DNA from: Hyphomicrobiales bacterium
GTDB lineage: Bacteria > Pseudomonadota > Alphaproteobacteria > Rhizobiales > Beijerinckiaceae
Assembly (NCBI GenBank): GCA_900299065.1
Contig: OMIJ01000080.1
Location: 1-5,307 of the forward strand
Direction: 5' to 3'
DNA: 5,307 nucleotides
Part shown: positions 4,750 through 5,307 of the stretch, one piece after another
Position numbering within the stretch: the first letter of the stretch is position 1
Layout of the letters: every line of letters begins with the position of its first letter
Notes under the pieces: generated by a model
What the model was told of the DNA's origin: nothing
Seen by the model: only the letters and a program-made list of their open reading frames with translations
Databases searched by the model: none
Position numbers and translations under genes: made by a program

Positions 4750-5307
4750 TCAGGGTGTTGAGAAAATGCGTCCATGACTGGCTATGGGAGTCCAGTCATT
4801 CAGCATTTGCATGACATGACGCACACGTGCCGTCTCGTTGCAAATCACGGGCTTGCCAAATTCATCCTCGAGCCTTTTGGCAACGGGCTCGCATAGCCAT
4901 GAGCCACCGCCCAAATAAAGCCCATCTGCTTCGGGGTGATCTTGCAGACCACGCCGGCCCAGCTCATAGGCGAGTTCCATATGAGTTGAGTCTTTGATTT
5001 TCATGAAATCCTTGGGCGCGATGGATTGATTGGCAATGCCGCAGACCTCAATCCCCTCTCTGGCAAAAAAACTTGCCAGACTTTGGTTCATCGCATCGGA
5101 CCATTTATTGCCGACGACGATTTTTTTAATACCAATTTCTCTGGCGCCTTTCACAACGGCATTCACAGTTGAGGTGGCTGGCAGGCCCGTATAGTTGCGC
5201 ATATGTTCGATCATGCGATCATGCGCTTGAGTGCCAATCAGGATAGGCAAGGGCACGCCATTTTGAATGATCAACTCGACGCCGCGCTCCATCAATTGAT
5301 CGAGATA
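4750..5307 (-). CDS. Asp/Glu racemase / maleate isomerase / arylmalonate decarboxylase superfamily protein, copy B (5'-partial)
   Basis: The frame is open to the right edge (YLDQLMERGVELIIQNG at the visible N-terminus), so the start lies outside; 185 residues are visible and about 61 are missing by comparison with copy A. It aligns with copy A without gaps; over the 181 residues from the RGVELII region to the C-terminus 108 are identical, about 60%. It shares QNGVPLPIL, TSTVNAVVK, NKWSDAMN, FFAREGI, GGGSWLCEPVAK and LEDEFGKPVICN, and equally lacks cysteine at both canonical catalytic positions. The region around residues 89-105 of copy A and the C-terminal tail differ most. It is the upstream member of the pair, and its stop TGA is followed 15 bp later by the copy A start. 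The 60% identity implies an old duplication, so the copies may have different substrates or form a heteromer. An inactive or regulatory copy cannot be excluded, but neither looks degraded. Confidence 0.86.
   Translation of the reverse strand, partial: YLDQLMERGVELIIQNGVPLPILIGTQAHDRMIEHMRNYTGLPATSTVNAVVKGAREIGIKKIVVGNKWSDAMNQSLASFFAREGIEVCGIANQSIAPKDFMKIKDSTHMELAYELGRRGLQDHPEADGLYLGGGSWLCEPVAKRLEDEFGKPVICNETARVRHVMQMLNDWTPIASHGRIFSTP

Noticed and set aside
3994..5307. Assignment of the tandem pair as NicE-type maleate isomerase of nicotinate degradation
   Set aside because: The two catalytic cysteines that define maleate isomerase are absent, and no NicF, NicX or NicD homologue is certain here; the alpha/beta hydrolase motifs do not specifically indicate NicD.
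1..5307. CRISPR arrays, insertion sequences, tRNA or rRNA genes, phage defence genes
   Set aside because: I saw no regularly spaced direct repeats, no transposase motifs or terminal repeats, and no tRNA- or rRNA-like segments.

Overview
The window looks like an accessory catabolic and uptake region from a proteobacterium, most likely an alphaproteobacterium. The grounds are moderate GC content, compact gene spacing, a secreted Bug/TctC-type solute receptor, and a thioredoxin-like [2Fe-2S] ferredoxin of alphaproteobacterial flavour. The taxonomic call is an inference from protein style, not a measurement.

Layout, left to right. (1) A plus-strand alpha/beta hydrolase of the arylformamidase/carboxylesterase-like group is open at the left edge and carries about 60 extra in-frame residues ahead of its catalytic domain. 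(2) Convergent to it, 21 bp away, is a minus-strand intradiol ring-cleavage dioxygenase that most resembles hydroxyquinol 1,2-dioxygenases. (3) A 213-bp divergent control region contains four copies of a TCTTGCC-like heptamer. (4) A plus-strand tripartite tricarboxylate transporter (TctC/Bug) periplasmic receptor has a clear signal peptide and ends at a strong hairpin terminator. (5) An intergenic stretch of about 450 bp holds an AT-rich segment, a 16-bp palindrome, a probable 29-residue single-pass membrane peptide too small for ordinary gene calling, and a hairpin directly before the next ribosome-binding site. (6) A plus-strand [2Fe-2S] ferredoxin follows. (7) Convergent to it, 13 bp away, are two tandem minus-strand paralogues (about 60% identical, 108 of 181 aligned residues, no gaps) of the arylmalonate decarboxylase / maleate isomerase / Asp-Glu racemase superfamily. 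The upstream copy runs off the right edge.

How they may work together: the receptor would capture an organic acid, probably aromatic or a ring-cleavage product. The divergently transcribed dioxygenase would open a hydroxylated ring. The hydrolase and the racemase-fold pair would process esters, amides or unsaturated acids. This resembles an aromatic-acid catabolic locus, but no substrate can be read from the sequence. The ferredoxin may be an unrelated neighbour.

The most unusual point is the tandem racemase-fold pair. Both copies lack the catalytic cysteines of the superfamily but share a different, strictly conserved GGGxWLCEP motif, so they may form a clade with different chemistry.
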